From: Alsobacter metallidurans
GTDB taxonomy: Bacteria > Pseudomonadota > Alphaproteobacteria > Rhizobiales > Beijerinckiaceae
Direction of reading: 5' to 3'
NCBI RefSeq assembly: GCF_014636935.1
Contig: NZ_BMES01000002.1
Coordinates: forward strand, 849,421-913,420
Length of the DNA: 64,000 nt
Shown: positions 18,462 through 27,951 of the stretch, in pieces
Position numbering within the stretch: position 1 is the first letter of the stretch
Layout: each line of letters opens with the position of its first letter
Position numbers and translations under genes: made by a program
Notes under the pieces: generated by a model
Told to the model about the DNA's origin: nothing
Database searches by the model: none
Seen by the model: only the letters and a program-made list of their open reading frames with translations

Positions 18462-18609
18462 GGAAGTCCCTCCCCTCGGCCGGCCCCTGCATGCCATCCC
18501 GGCGCGCGCGACGCCAGCAAAACGAGGCGGCTGCGCTTGCGAACGGGTGTGGATGCTGCGAGCAAGGGGCTTCGGGCGGCCAGTGCGCCAATCACTGCAG
18601 GGAGGCCTC

Positions 18610-19809
18610 ATGGCTTGGAATCGTCGCCAGTTGCTCTCAGCAACGCTGGCCTTCGCGGCCGCGCCCGCCTTGGCGCAGAACGGCGGCGCGCAGCCGGATT
18701 TCGAGGCGCATCTCGCGCGCCTGGCCGCCAAGGCCCAATCCGCCGGCGTGCCGCGGGAAGTCGCCGAAGCCGCGCTGCGGGGAATCGCTCCCGATGCGTC
18801 GCTGATGGGGCGCAGCACGCGCCAGCCCGAGTTCTCCCGCCCGCTGCAGGACTATGTAGCTGAAGCCGCTTCGGCCGGCCGGGCCCGGAGGGGGCGCGAA
18901 CTTGCATCGCGATGGAGCGCGCCTCTTGCGGCGGCGGAAGCAGCTAGCGGAGCGCCGGGTTCGGTGATCCTGGCGCTTTGGGCGCTGGAAACCGATTTCG
19001 GTCGGGAAATGGGCTCGCGCGACGTCTTGCGGTCCTTGTGCACGCTGGCCTATGCGCGCCCGGAGAACGGCGCCTTCGCGGACGAGGTCGTGGCCGCGCT
19101 CATCATGGTTCGCAACGGCGTGCCGCGGGAGAAGCTGCGCGGCTCGTGGGCAGGCGCGATGGGCAACCCGCAGTTTCTGCCGTCGGCCTACCTGAAATAC
19201 GCGACCTCGCCGGAGGGGCGACCCAACCCTGACATCTGGAGCTCCGTGCCGGACAGCGTCGCGTCCATCGGCGCGTTTCTGAAGGGCTCTGGCTGGCGGG
19301 CCGGCGTGCCGGCCGCCGTCGAGGTGCGCATGCCGGCGGGCTACGACATCGCGGCTCTCCGGCAGGATTCGCGGGCATGGACGGTGGCGGGCTTTCAGGC
19401 CTTGGACGGAACAGAGCTGCCAGCCAGCGGCGAGGCCATGCTGTTTTTGCCGTCCGGCGCGCGAGGGCCGGCTTTTCTTCTCTACGCCAACTTCTGGGTG
19501 CTGAAGGTCTACAATTTCTCAGACAGCTACGCGATGGCGGCCTCCATCCTGGCCGATCGCATCGCGGGCGGTCCCGGCGTGCGGCAGCCCTGGCCGAAGA
19601 ACGAGATGCTACTGGGCCAGGCGGACCGGGAGCGGCTGCAGCGGGCGCTGCTCGCCCTCGGTCACTATCGCGGCGCCGTCGACGGCCGTTTCGGCCCGGT
19701 CACCCGCGAGGCGATCCACGCCTTTCAGCGCCAGATCGGGTACCGGCCGTCGGATGGCTACCCGTCGGCCGAGATCCTCGCCCGCGCGGCCGCGGCGAGC
19801 GGAACATAG
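18610..19809 (+). CDS. MltB-type lytic murein transglycosylase with peptidoglycan-binding domain
   Basis: A 399-residue exported enzyme with a signal peptide containing an Arg pair (MAWNRRQLLSATLAFAAAPA), so Tat export is possible. The catalytic Glu is Glu127 in ALETDFG, with the supporting GAMGNPQFLPSAY segment. A peptidoglycan-binding type 1 domain occupies about residues 335-395 (LGHYRGAVDGRFGPVT). A GGAGG ribosome site lies 4 bases before ATG 18610. It cuts murein glycan with formation of anhydro-muropeptides. It is divergent from the YkgJ gene across 148 bases. Confidence 0.92.
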   Translation: MAWNRRQLLSATLAFAAAPALAQNGGAQPDFEAHLARLAAKAQSAGVPREVAEAALRGIAPDASLMGRSTRQPEFSRPLQDYVAEAASAGRARRGRELASRWSAPLAAAEAASGAPGSVILALWALETDFGREMGSRDVLRSLCTLAYARPENGAFADEVVAALIMVRNGVPREKLRGSWAGAMGNPQFLPSAYLKYATSPEGRPNPDIWSSVPDSVASIGAFLKGSGWRAGVPAAVEVRMPAGYDIAALRQDSRAWTVAGFQALDGTELPASGEAMLFLPSGARGPAFLLYANFWVLKVYNFSDSYAMAASILADRIAGGPGVRQPWPKNEMLLGQADRERLQRALLALGHYRGAVDGRFGPVTREAIHAFQRQIGYRPSDGYPSAEILARAAAASGT

Positions 19810-19862
19810 CCGCCGGAAACTGCCGGCCACTCCGCCCCGCCCCGGCGCAGGTCAGCGACGGG

Positions 19863-20348
19863 TCACCGCCGCCCGAACACGAAGCCGATCATGAACGCGA
19901 TGCCGATGGCGTGCAGAGGTTTGTCACGGACATAGCCCATCACCTCGTCGTAGCTCGGCACGTGCACGTCGGCCGAGGCTCCGGCCGGCCGCCTGGCCCC
20001 ACCGCTCCGGCCGCCGCCATTCGAGGCGAAGAAGCTTCCGCCCGAGCGCACGGCGTTGCGCGCATCCATGCTCACCGTGGCGTCGTCGTCGAGAATCGCA
20101 GAGACGCGCTCATAGTCGGCGCTTGTCGCGTCCACGCGCACGATGAAGCCGTGGCTGGCGCCGCCGCCTTCCCCGCGCTCGGCGTCCGACTGCGCCAGAC
20201 CGCCTTCCGCCGAGGCGCTGGCCTCCAGCGTCACCCGGTCCGGGCCATAGCCGATGGCCGAGAGATCCCGCACCGCCTTCTCGGCGGCCGCACGGGTTAC
20301 AAAGAAGGCGGTGGTCCGCCTCGTCTCGCCAAACTGGTTATGGTCCAT
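19863..20348 (-). CDS. small stress-type protein with C-terminal membrane anchor
   Basis: A 161-residue protein. Residues about 10-60 (TTAFFVTRAAAEKAVRDLSA) resemble the general-stress YflT domain. A low-complexity Gly/Ser/Arg stretch follows, then a C-terminal segment (YVRDKPLHAIGIAFMIGF) shaped like the ElaB/DUF883 membrane anchor and ending GRR. The start ATG 20348 has AGGGAG 8 bases upstream; GTG/ATG positions further up lack one. The combination suggests an inner-membrane-tethered stress protein. The family assignments are by eye. Confidence 0.65.
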   Translation of the reverse strand: MDHNQFGETRRTTAFFVTRAAAEKAVRDLSAIGYGPDRVTLEASASAEGGLAQSDAERGEGGGASHGFIVRVDATSADYERVSAILDDDATVSMDARNAVRSGGSFFASNGGGRSGGARRPAGASADVHVPSYDEVMGYVRDKPLHAIGIAFMIGFVFGRR

Positions 20349-20411
20349 CGCGCATACTCCCTGATCAGGCACGAACAACCCGCAGAGCGACGCGGTCGTT
20401 CCGGCTGGCGT

Positions 20412-21329
20412 TCAAACGGGACGGCGACGTCCAATGAAGCCGGAAGCCGTGCGATGCAGGATCGCGTGCCGGCGCGCCACGCGTTCCACATCGCGGTCGT
20501 AGCCGCCGCCGATCACGCCCGCTACGGGCCGGCCCTTGCCCAGGCACGTGCGCAGGACGAAGGCGTCCCGCGCCCCCAGGCCCTCGTCCGAAAGCGCCAG
20601 CCTGCCGAGCCTGTCCTCGCGGTGCGGGTCCACCCCCGCATTGTAAAACACGAGATCGGGCCGCACCCGGTCGACCAGCCCGGGGAGCACATCCGCAAGC
20701 CGCGCCAGATAGGCGTCGTCCTCCATGCCGTCAGGCAGGTCGATGTCGAGGTCGCTGGTCGCCCGGCGCAGCGGGTAGTTCTTCTCGCCATGCATCGAGA
20801 AGGTGAACACGCGCGGCTCGTCGGCGAAAATGAAAGCGGTCCCGTCGCCTTGGTGGACATCCAAATCCACCACAAGGATTCGGCTCACGCTGTCGTCGTC
20901 CAGCAGCGCCCGCGCGGCGACCGCAACGTCGTTGTAGGTGCAGAACCCCGCCCCATGCAGCGGGCCGGCATGATGGCTCCCCCCGGCCGTGTTGCACGCG
21001 AGCCCGCGCTCCAGCGCCAATCTGGCGGTCAGCACCGTGCCGCCCGCCGCAGCCCGTGCGCGCGCCACCACGGAGGCCGTCATCGGCAGGCCGATCTCGC
21101 GCTCGATGGCGCGAGGGATCGCCAGGTCGAAGGTCTGGCGCACATATTCGGCCGCGTGGACGCGGCTGAGCTGCTCGAAGCTCGCCGGCTCGGGCCGGAG
21201 AAGATCGCCCGCCGCCACCACGCCTTCCTCCACGAGGATCTCGGCGAGCCGCCGGTACTTTCCCATTGGAAAGCGGTGCTCGGTTGGGATTTCGGCGCTG
21301 TAGGCGGGATGATACACGATAGGCAGCAT
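20412..21329 (-). CDS. histone deacetylase family protein
   Basis: A 305-residue zinc amidohydrolase of the arginase/deacetylase fold. The active-site His pair is at 119-120 (GGSHHAG) and the zinc ligands include Asp157 and His159 (DLDVHQGDG), with a later Asp in NAGVDPH. Bacterial members act on acetylated polyamines or related small amides, or on proteins; which is not readable here. The start is ATG 21329; the frame is open to 21440 without homology. It is divergent from the MFS exporter across 137 bases. Confidence 0.9.
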   Translation of the reverse strand: MLPIVYHPAYSAEIPTEHRFPMGKYRRLAEILVEEGVVAAGDLLRPEPASFEQLSRVHAAEYVRQTFDLAIPRAIEREIGLPMTASVVARARAAAGGTVLTARLALERGLACNTAGGSHHAGPLHGAGFCTYNDVAVAARALLDDDSVSRILVVDLDVHQGDGTAFIFADEPRVFTFSMHGEKNYPLRRATSDLDIDLPDGMEDDAYLARLADVLPGLVDRVRPDLVFYNAGVDPHREDRLGRLALSDEGLGARDAFVLRTCLGKGRPVAGVIGGGYDRDVERVARRHAILHRTASGFIGRRRPV

Positions 21330-21466
21330 GAGCCGAGGAACTAGGGCGGCGCCGGCGCGAAGCGAGAGCCGCGCCGACGCGGAGCGGCCAAGCGTGCCGA
21401 CGGGTTCGCAGCCGGCCCCGATCGGTCTACAAGGAGCCATCCCCCCTCCCGACCATCGAGCGTGAC

Positions 21467-22711
21467 GTGAAACCAGAGCAAGGCTCTCCCGGCAGCCCTC
21501 ATCCGGGCATGGGCTTCAAGGAATTCGTGGCGCTCGTGGCCGCCATGATGGCCACCAACGCGCTCGCCGTGGACGCGATGTTGCCCGCGCTGCCGGCGAT
21601 CGGCGAGAGCCTCGCGATCGAGACCGCCAACCAGCGCCAGTGGATCATCACCGCCTATCTGCTCGGCTTCGGCGTCGCGCAGCTCCTGTACGGCACCTTC
21701 GGCGATCGCTACGGCCGCAAGCCCGTGCTGATGGTCGGCTTCGTGATCTATGTGCTCGCAAGCGCAGCCTGCGCATTCGCGCCCAGCTTCGGCGTGATCC
21801 TGGCCGCCCGCGCGATTCAGGGGGTGGGCGCGGCGGCCACCCGCGTGCTGGCCGTTTCGGTGGTGCGGGACTGCTACTCGGGGCGCCAGATGGCGAGGGT
21901 GATGTCGCTCGCCTTCATCGTCTTTCTGGGCGTGCCCATCATCGCCCCTACGGTCGGGCAGGCGATCATCTGGTTCGCGCCCTGGCGCTGGATCTTCGGC
22001 GTGCTCGGCATCTTCGGCGTAACGGTCGGCGCCTGGATGTTTTGGCGCCTTCCCGAAACGCTGCACCCGAAGGACCGCCGCGCCATCTCGGTCGCCGGCG
22101 TCACGGGCGCGCTGAAGGTGATCGTCACCAACCGGGTGTCGATGGGCTATTTCGCCGCCATGACGTTCATCCTCGCGGGGCTGTTCGGCTTCATCAACTC
22201 GGCCCAGCAGATCTTCGCCGACGCCTTCCACGCGCCGCACCTGTTCACGACCGTGTTCGCCCTCGTGGCTGTTTTCATCGCAGTCGCGTCGCTGGTGAAC
22301 GCCCGCATCGTCGGGCGGCTCGGCAGCCGGCGCGTGTCACACATCGCACTGATCGGTTACATTGCGTTCACGACGCTGCACGCGGCCGTGGCGATCGCCG
22401 GCTATGAGACGATCTGGACCTTCGCGGTCCTGCAGTCGGCCACGATGTTCTGCTTCGGGTTGATCGGCCCGAACTTCGGCGCGATCGCAATGGAGCCGCT
22501 CGGCCATGTGGCCGGCACCGGTTCCTCCATGCAGGGCTTCTTCACCACCATCGGCGGCGCGCTGATCGGCTTCTATATCGGCCAGCACTTCGACGGTACG
22601 GTCACGCCGATCACGATCGGCTTTTCGGCCTGCGGATGCGCGGCGCTGGCCTGCGCCTACTGGGCCGACCGCGGCCGGCTCTTCGGCGCCGCTCCCAGGA
22701 AAGAGGCCTGA
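21467..22711 (+). CDS. MFS drug-resistance transporter, Bcr/CflA type
   Basis: A 414-residue, 12-helix transporter. The cytoplasmic loop motif between helices 2 and 3 is GDRYGRKPVL (about 82-91), and helix 4-5 has RAIQGVGAAATRVLAVSVVRD, the antiporter signature of the DHA1 Bcr/CflA group. It should expel small toxic compounds or amino-acid derivatives in exchange for protons. The GTG start at 21467 has no clear ribosome site; ATG 21509 is an alternative. It ends just before the hairpin that terminates the convergent mucR. Confidence 0.88.
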   Translation: MKPEQGSPGSPHPGMGFKEFVALVAAMMATNALAVDAMLPALPAIGESLAIETANQRQWIITAYLLGFGVAQLLYGTFGDRYGRKPVLMVGFVIYVLASAACAFAPSFGVILAARAIQGVGAAATRVLAVSVVRDCYSGRQMARVMSLAFIVFLGVPIIAPTVGQAIIWFAPWRWIFGVLGIFGVTVGAWMFWRLPETLHPKDRRAISVAGVTGALKVIVTNRVSMGYFAAMTFILAGLFGFINSAQQIFADAFHAPHLFTTVFALVAVFIAVASLVNARIVGRLGSRRVSHIALIGYIAFTTLHAAVAIAGYETIWTFAVLQSATMFCFGLIGPNFGAIAMEPLGHVAGTGSSMQGFFTTIGGALIGFYIGQHFDGTVTPITIGFSACGCAALACAYWADRGRLFGAAPRKEA

Positions 22712-22724
22712 TTCAAACGAAAAA

Positions 22725-22747
22725 GCGGGGGCCCAGGCGGCCCCCGC
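22725..22747 (-). terminator. Rho-independent terminator of mucR
   Basis: A 9-base-pair stem (GCGGGGGCC at 22725-22733, complement at 22739-22747) with a 5-base loop, followed on the minus strand by TTTTTCGTTT. It lies in the 86 bases between the convergent MFS and mucR genes. Confidence 0.85.
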
Positions 22748-22797
22748 GTCGTGATGCTCGGTCGTCTCGGCGAGCCCTCCCCGCCTCCGAGACGTGG

Positions 22798-23253
22798 TCA
22801 GGCGTCGGCCTTGGCCTTGCGCGGCTTGCGGACAGCCTTCTCGGGCTCGGACTTCCGGCGGTCGAGTCCGAGGCCCATGTTCCGGGCCAGGGCCGAGCGG
22901 GCGGCCGCGTAGTTCGGGGCCACCATCGGGTAGTCCTTCGGCAGGCCCCACTTCGCGCGATATTCCGCCGGCGTCATCCCGTACTTCGTCATCAGGTGAC
23001 GCTTCAGGGATTTGAAAGCCTTGCCGTCCTCGAGGCAGATGATCGCGTCGGGGGTGATGGACTTCTTCACAGGCACGGCCGGCTTCAACTCCACCGGAGC
23101 CTCTTCGACCTTTCCGGTCGCCACGTTCTGAATGGCGGAATTCACGGAGCTGATCAGGCCTGCGATATCGCCGGCCGCGAGGGTGTTGTTCGACAAGTAG
23201 GCCGAAACGATGTCGGCGACCAAGTCGAGCCTGTTATTGGTGTCGTTGGACAC
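22798..23253 (-). CDS. mucR: MucR/Ros-family transcriptional regulator
   Basis: A 151-residue regulator beginning at GTG 23253 with AGGAG 6 bases upstream. The N-terminal helical part (RLDLVADIVSAYL) mediates oligomerisation in the family. The C-terminal DNA-binding domain contains CLEDGKAFKSLKRHLMTKYGM. Aligned with the Ros zinc finger (C-x2-C-x9-H-x4-H), the second Cys is Asp and the last His is Tyr, so it probably folds without zinc, as reported for some Mesorhizobium homologues. MucR proteins control exopolysaccharide, motility and cell-cycle genes in Hyphomicrobiales by binding AT-rich DNA. It has its own terminator. Confidence 0.92.
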   Translation of the reverse strand: MSNDTNNRLDLVADIVSAYLSNNTLAAGDIAGLISSVNSAIQNVATGKVEEAPVELKPAVPVKKSITPDAIICLEDGKAFKSLKRHLMTKYGMTPAEYRAKWGLPKDYPMVAPNYAAARSALARNMGLGLDRRKSEPEKAVRKPRKAKADA

Positions 23254-23426
23254 TGCGCTCTCCTGATGTTGAGAGCGCCTGTATAGTCTTTGTGAAAGTA
23301 GAAGGATAGAGGCTTTGTGCAAGTTTAGCGCGACGTGAACGTTTCGTAACGCTTCCCCTTACCCCCTGCTCACCGCTCTGAAGCGCGAATCAGCTTTCGG
23401 ATGACGGCTTGCGCATCACGAAGACG

Positions 23427-24578
23427 CTAGCTTGGTTGCCGTGGGCGAAAGCCCGATGCGAGCCGAGCCGCGGCCGGAGGGGTAATCTCGCGATCAATCC
23501 CCGGACTTCCGCCCCGCAGCGGCGAACCCACCAAACGCTCGTACTCGGCCTCGGCCGGCCCATAGGCCGCTCCCGCGACCGCTTCGAGCCGCTCGCGATC
23601 CCGCACCGTGATCCGGCCGCGCCGGGCCCGAATGGCGCCATCGCCTTCCAGCACGTGCAGAGCCTGCGTCACGCCCGCGCGCCGCACATGAAGAATGGTC
23701 GACATCACGTCATGGATCACCGCGATCTCGTCCCCGACCCGATCCGCGAACATCAGGATGAGGCGGGCCACGCGCTGCTCGATGCTCCCCGCGCCAGCGC
23801 CCAGCAGCGAGAACCCCGTCTGCAGATGCAGGTAGTGCTGGTAGCGCAGCAGCATCGTCCAGGTGCGCGGCGCCGCCCGCAGGCGCGCCAGGAACTGGTC
23901 CGACGCAATCGCGAGCGCCTCGCCCTCGACCTGCACCACGCAGCGCATCGGAAGCCTGGTCACGCCCATCAGCAGGGAGCCGCCGATCATGCCTTCGCAC
24001 CCGATCATCGCGGCCTCAATGCCCACCGAGTCGTCGCCGATGTTGAGCGAGCACACGCCGCTGAGCGGAAAGAGGATCTGCTCGAGCTTCTCGTTGGGTT
24101 GCACGATGGTCGCGCCCTTGCGCAGTTCGACGCAGAACACGTGCGGCCGGAGTCGATCGATCTCTTCGTCCGGAGCGCGCGACAACAACGTGTTGGCGTT
24201 CAGGTTGACCTCAGGGGCCCCGCTCAGCTTTTCGAGCACCGAGCGCGCGAGATCAAAGGAGCGAACCGGCTTTTCGAAGCAGGGCACGCCGCGGAATTCC
24301 GGCGGAATCACCGTGTCCCCGTAGCCGGTCGCGAAAATGAAGTGGATGCCGCGCGTCTTCAACTCGGACGCCAACGGATACACCGTCTCGCCGCCGAGCC
24401 GGATGTCGAGCACCGCAGCGCTCACCGTCTGGCTGTCCAGGAGTTTCGTCGCCGCGGTTTGGTCAGCGACCGGGCCGACGACCTCCGCGCCCATGCCATG
24501 CAGTGCAGACGCAATATCCGCTGCGAGAAAATAGTCGTCTTCGACGACGAGAACGCGCTTTTTGACTGTCTGAAGCAC
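23427..24578 (-). CDS. receiver-domain / Crp-type fusion transcriptional regulator
   Basis: A 383-residue protein with three parts. Residues 5-118 are a response-regulator receiver with acidic pocket Glu13/Asp14/Asp15, phospho-acceptor Asp58 (AVLDIRLGG), Thr84 and Lys103 (FEKPV). Residues about 135-255 are a Crp/Fnr-type effector-binding fold. Residues about 262-330 are a Crp-type DNA-binding domain with the HTH near 286-325. There is no FNR-type N-terminal cysteine set. The tail from about 345 is disordered. The start is GTG 24578, with AAAGGA about 9 bases upstream. No partner kinase is adjacent. It lies downstream of the RND operon on the same strand. Confidence 0.85.
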   Translation of the reverse strand: MLQTVKKRVLVVEDDYFLAADIASALHGMGAEVVGPVADQTAATKLLDSQTVSAAVLDIRLGGETVYPLASELKTRGIHFIFATGYGDTVIPPEFRGVPCFEKPVRSFDLARSVLEKLSGAPEVNLNANTLLSRAPDEEIDRLRPHVFCVELRKGATIVQPNEKLEQILFPLSGVCSLNIGDDSVGIEAAMIGCEGMIGGSLLMGVTRLPMRCVVQVEGEALAIASDQFLARLRAAPRTWTMLLRYQHYLHLQTGFSLLGAGAGSIEQRVARLILMFADRVGDEIAVIHDVMSTILHVRRAGVTQALHVLEGDGAIRARRGRITVRDRERLEAVAGAAYGPAEAEYERLVGSPLRGGSPGIDREITPPAAARLASGFRPRQPS

Positions 24579-24798
24579 AATGACAATCCTTTTGAGCAGG
24601 CGGCAAAGCCGCTGCCGAGCGAGGAGCCATCATCCGGTCCCTTGTTTCTCGGCGTGAGGGTAATGGTTAGGTCGGGACAAAAGTTCGAAACGGGCTTTCA
24701 GCCCGATGCAATGAACACATCCATCTTTTGCAATTTGACGATCTTGATCGGAGAAAGATGCGGAAACGCGCCAAAACTGCCCAACTTTCTGCGCCAAC

Positions 24799-27700
24799 CT
24801 ACGGTTGCTCGGCAGAATGCCCGTGAATGGATCGCTTGTTGAGCCTCGAATTCGTCTTTTCGCGCATTGTCTGAAAGAGTACATAAAGCGGCGGAATAAA
24901 CAGGATGCCGATGAATATGGCGGCCAGCATGCCGCCCCACACGGTCGCGCCGATGGCCCTTCGGCTGCCCGCGCCCGCCCCCGTGGCGAATACCAGCGGG
25001 ACCACGCCGAGGATGAACGCGAAAGCCGTCATCAGCACGGGCCTGAACCGCTGCTCCGCCCCGGCGATCGCCGAATCGACGATGCCGTGTCCGGCCTCCC
25101 GCTGTTCCTTGGCGAATTCCACGATGAGGATCGCATTCTTGGCCGCCAGCCCGACCAGCAGCACGAGCCCGATCTGCGCGTAGATGTTGTAGTCGATCTT
25201 GGCGATCCACAGCGCCGCGACCGCGCCGACGGCCGCGAAGATCACGGACACGATCACGGAGATCGGCGTGGTCCAGCTCTCGTACTGGGCCACGAGGAAC
25301 AGGTACGCGAACAGCAGAGACAGCGAGTAGATGATCCAGGTCTGCCCGCTCGCCTGGCGTTCCTGCAGCGACAACCCGGACCATTCGTAGCCATAGCCGG
25401 CTGGAAGTTGTGTGCGTGCGATCTCGTCCAGCGCCGCGAGCGCCTCGCCCGAGCTGCGCCCCGGCTTGGCCGCGCCGTTCACGGTCACGGCCGGGAACAG
25501 GTTGAAGCGCGACACCGTCTGGGGCCCCAGCACGGTCGATGTCGTCACCAGGCTCCGCAGCGGCACCATCGCGCCTGCCGAGGAGCGGACATAGAGGCGG
25601 TCGATCTGGTCGACCCGGTCGCGAAACTCGGCGGCGTCCTGCACCTTCACCTGGAAGACGCGGCTGAACAGGTTGAAGTCGTTGACGTATTGCGAGCCGA
25701 GATGAGCCTGCATGGTGCGGAAGATGTCGCCCACCGACACGTTCAGGAGCTCGGCCTTGGTGCGGTCCACGTCCACGAACACTTGCGGCACGCCGGCCGT
25801 GTAGGTCGTGTAGGCGCGCCCGATCGGGTCCGCCTGGTTGGCGCGCAGGATGAGCCCGCCCGCCGCCGCCGCGAGTTCCTGCGGCGACTGCCCGCCCAAC
25901 GCCTGCACGCGCATGTCGAAGCCGCCGCTGGCGCCCAGGCCCGAGATCGCCGGAGGATTGAACGCGATCACGGTCGCGGACGGAATGGCCGAGAGCTGGC
26001 CCGTGAGCTTGCCGATAATGGCCTGCGCGGTCTGCCCCGCGCCGGAGCGCTCGCCCCAGGGCTTCAGCACCGCGATCGCCAATGCGGCGTTCGGCGCCTG
26101 TCCGCCCAGAAGGCTGTAGCCCGCCACCGTGATCACGTTGGCGACGCCTTCCGTCTGCGCCAGTTGCTCGCGCACGGTGTTCACCACCGCCTGGGTGCGA
26201 TTCAGCGAGGCAGCGTCGGGCAATTGCACGTTGAGGAAGAAGTAGCCCTGGTCCTCGTCCGGCAGGAAGCCGGTCGGCAAGACGCGCAACGTCCCGTAGG
26301 TCGCCGCTCCCGCCACAAGCACGCAGCCCACCGTCACCACAAGCCGCCGCGACAGCCAGCCGACCCCGCGCCCATAGCCGCCGCGGGTGCGGTCCAGCGT
26401 ACGGTTGAACAGGCCGAGCAGCCCCTTGCGGGAGTGCTCGGGCTTTTTCAGCAGGATCGCGCACAACGCCGGGCTCAGCGTCAGCGCGTTCACGCCCGAC
26501 AGCAGCACGGAGGCCACGATCGTGACCGCGAACTGGCGATAGAGCTGGCCGGTGATGCCGGGAAGGAACGCGACAGGCGCGAACACGGCCGCCAGCACCA
26601 GCGTAGTGGCGATCACCGGTCCGGTGATCTGCTCCATCGCGCGGCTGGTCGCCTCCGGCGCGTCCATCTCGGGATGCTCCTCGAGATTGCGCTGCACGTT
26701 TTCGACAACGACGATGGAATCATCCACCACCAGCGTGATCGCCAGCACCAGGGCGAACAGCGAGATCGTATTGGCGGAGTAGCCCATCGCGAGCAGCACC
26801 GCGAACACGCCGATCAGCGACACCGGAATGGTGAGCATCGGCACCAGCGTGGCCCGCCAGTCCTGCAGGAACACGAATACGACGACGACCACCAGGATGA
26901 AGGTGATCGCCAGCGTGTGGATGATCTCGTCAATGGTGGCCGACACGAAGGCGGTGGTGTCGAACGTATTGGCGTAGGCGAGGTCCTCCGGAAAGCGCTG
27001 CGACAGCCGCTCCAGCTCCGCCCGCACGCCCTTGGCGACGTTCAGCGCGTTCGCGCCCGGCGCCTGGTAGATCACCACGAAGGCCGAGGGCGCGCCGTTG
27101 AGCTGCGCCTGCGAGTCGTAGGTCTGTGCGCCGAGCTCCACCTTGGCGATGTCGCGCACCCGCACCACCGCGCCAAGCGCATTGGTGCGGATGATGATGT
27201 TCTCGAATTCCTTCACGTCCGTGAGCCGCCCCCGCGCCAGCACGGTGAGCTGTTGCTGCTGGTCCGGCCCGATCGGAGCCGAGCCGATCTGGCCCGCCGA
27301 CGCCTGCAGGTTCTGCTGCTGGATCGCCTGGGTGACGTCGCTGGCCGTAATGCCGAGCGCGTTCATGCGGTCCGGGTTCATCCAGATCCGCATGCTGTAG
27401 TCGAGCCCGCCCAGCACCTGCGCGTCGCCGACGCCCGGCACGCGCGCCAGCGCGTCGCGGATGTTGATGGCCGCGTAGTTGCTGATGAAGATCGCGTCGT
27501 GCGTACCCTTGGGCGAGTACACATTGACGCCCAGCAGCATGTTGGACGAACGCTTGCGCACGGTGACGCCCTGCGCGATCACGGCCGCGGGTAGGCGCGA
27601 CGTCGCCAGCGACACGCGGTTCTGCACGTTCACGGCCGCGATGTCGGAATTCGTTCCCACCGCGAACGTGACGGTGAGCGAGTACGAGCCCGTATTGGCG

Positions 27701-27951
27701 CTCGTGCTCTCCATGTAGAGCATGTTCTCGACGCCGTTGACCTGCGCCTCGATGGGCGCCGCCACCGTGTTGGCGAGGTCCTCCGCGCTGGCGCCCGGAT
27801 AGCTCGCCGAGACCTGCACCTGCGGCGGCGTGATCTCGGGGAACTGCGCCACCGGAATGGCCAGCATGGCCAGGAGACCCGCCAGCGTGATCACGATCGA
27901 GATCACGATGGCGAATTTCGGCCGCGAGATGAAGAATTGGGGGAAACTCAC
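24799..27951 (-). CDS. RND multidrug efflux pump, inner-membrane subunit (AcrB/MexB type)
   Basis: A 1050-residue HAE1-type pump beginning [13 protein letters not shown], with the typical start of helix 1. Twelve helices enclose two large periplasmic loops. The proton-relay pair Asp-Asp is in [15 protein letters not shown] (helix 4), and the second half carries [14 protein letters not shown]. Its GTG start overlaps the adaptor stop by 4 bases (GTGA). It uses proton influx to move hydrophobic drugs from membrane and periplasm to a TolC-type channel; no outer-membrane channel gene is nearby. Confidence 0.95.
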   Translation of the reverse strand: MSFPQFFISRPKFAIVISIVITLAGLLAMLAIPVAQFPEITPPQVQVSASYPGASAEDLANTVAAPIEAQVNGVENMLYMESTSANTGSYSLTVTFAVGTNSDIAAVNVQNRVSLATSRLPAAVIAQGVTVRKRSSNMLLGVNVYSPKGTHDAIFISNYAAINIRDALARVPGVGDAQVLGGLDYSMRIWMNPDRMNALGITASDVTQAIQQQNLQASAGQIGSAPIGPDQQQQLTVLARGRLTDVKEFENIIIRTNALGAVVRVRDIAKVELGAQTYDSQAQLNGAPSAFVVIYQAPGANALNVAKGVRAELERLSQRFPEDLAYANTFDTTAFVSATIDEIIHTLAITFILVVVVVFVFLQDWRATLVPMLTIPVSLIGVFAVLLAMGYSANTISLFALVLAITLVVDDSIVVVENVQRNLEEHPEMDAPEATSRAMEQITGPVIATTLVLAAVFAPVAFLPGITGQLYRQFAVTIVASVLLSGVNALTLSPALCAILLKKPEHSRKGLLGLFNRTLDRTRGGYGRGVGWLSRRLVVTVGCVLVAGAATYGTLRVLPTGFLPDEDQGYFFLNVQLPDAASLNRTQAVVNTVREQLAQTEGVANVITVAGYSLLGGQAPNAALAIAVLKPWGERSGAGQTAQAIIGKLTGQLSAIPSATVIAFNPPAISGLGASGGFDMRVQALGGQSPQELAAAAGGLILRANQADPIGRAYTTYTAGVPQVFVDVDRTKAELLNVSVGDIFRTMQAHLGSQYVNDFNLFSRVFQVKVQDAAEFRDRVDQIDRLYVRSSAGAMVPLRSLVTTSTVLGPQTVSRFNLFPAVTVNGAAKPGRSSGEALAALDEIARTQLPAGYGYEWSGLSLQERQASGQTWIIYSLSLLFAYLFLVAQYESWTTPISVIVSVIFAAVGAVAALWIAKIDYNIYAQIGLVLLVGLAAKNAILIVEFAKEQREAGHGIVDSAIAGAEQRFRPVLMTAFAFILGVVPLVFATGAGAGSRRAIGATVWGGMLAAIFIGILFIPPLYVLFQTMREKTNSRLNKRSIHGHSAEQP

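Noticed and set aside
24805-27594. A 929-codon plus-strand open frame antisense to the first RND pump.
   Set aside because: Same shadow composition; the pump on the other strand has complete motifs over its whole length.
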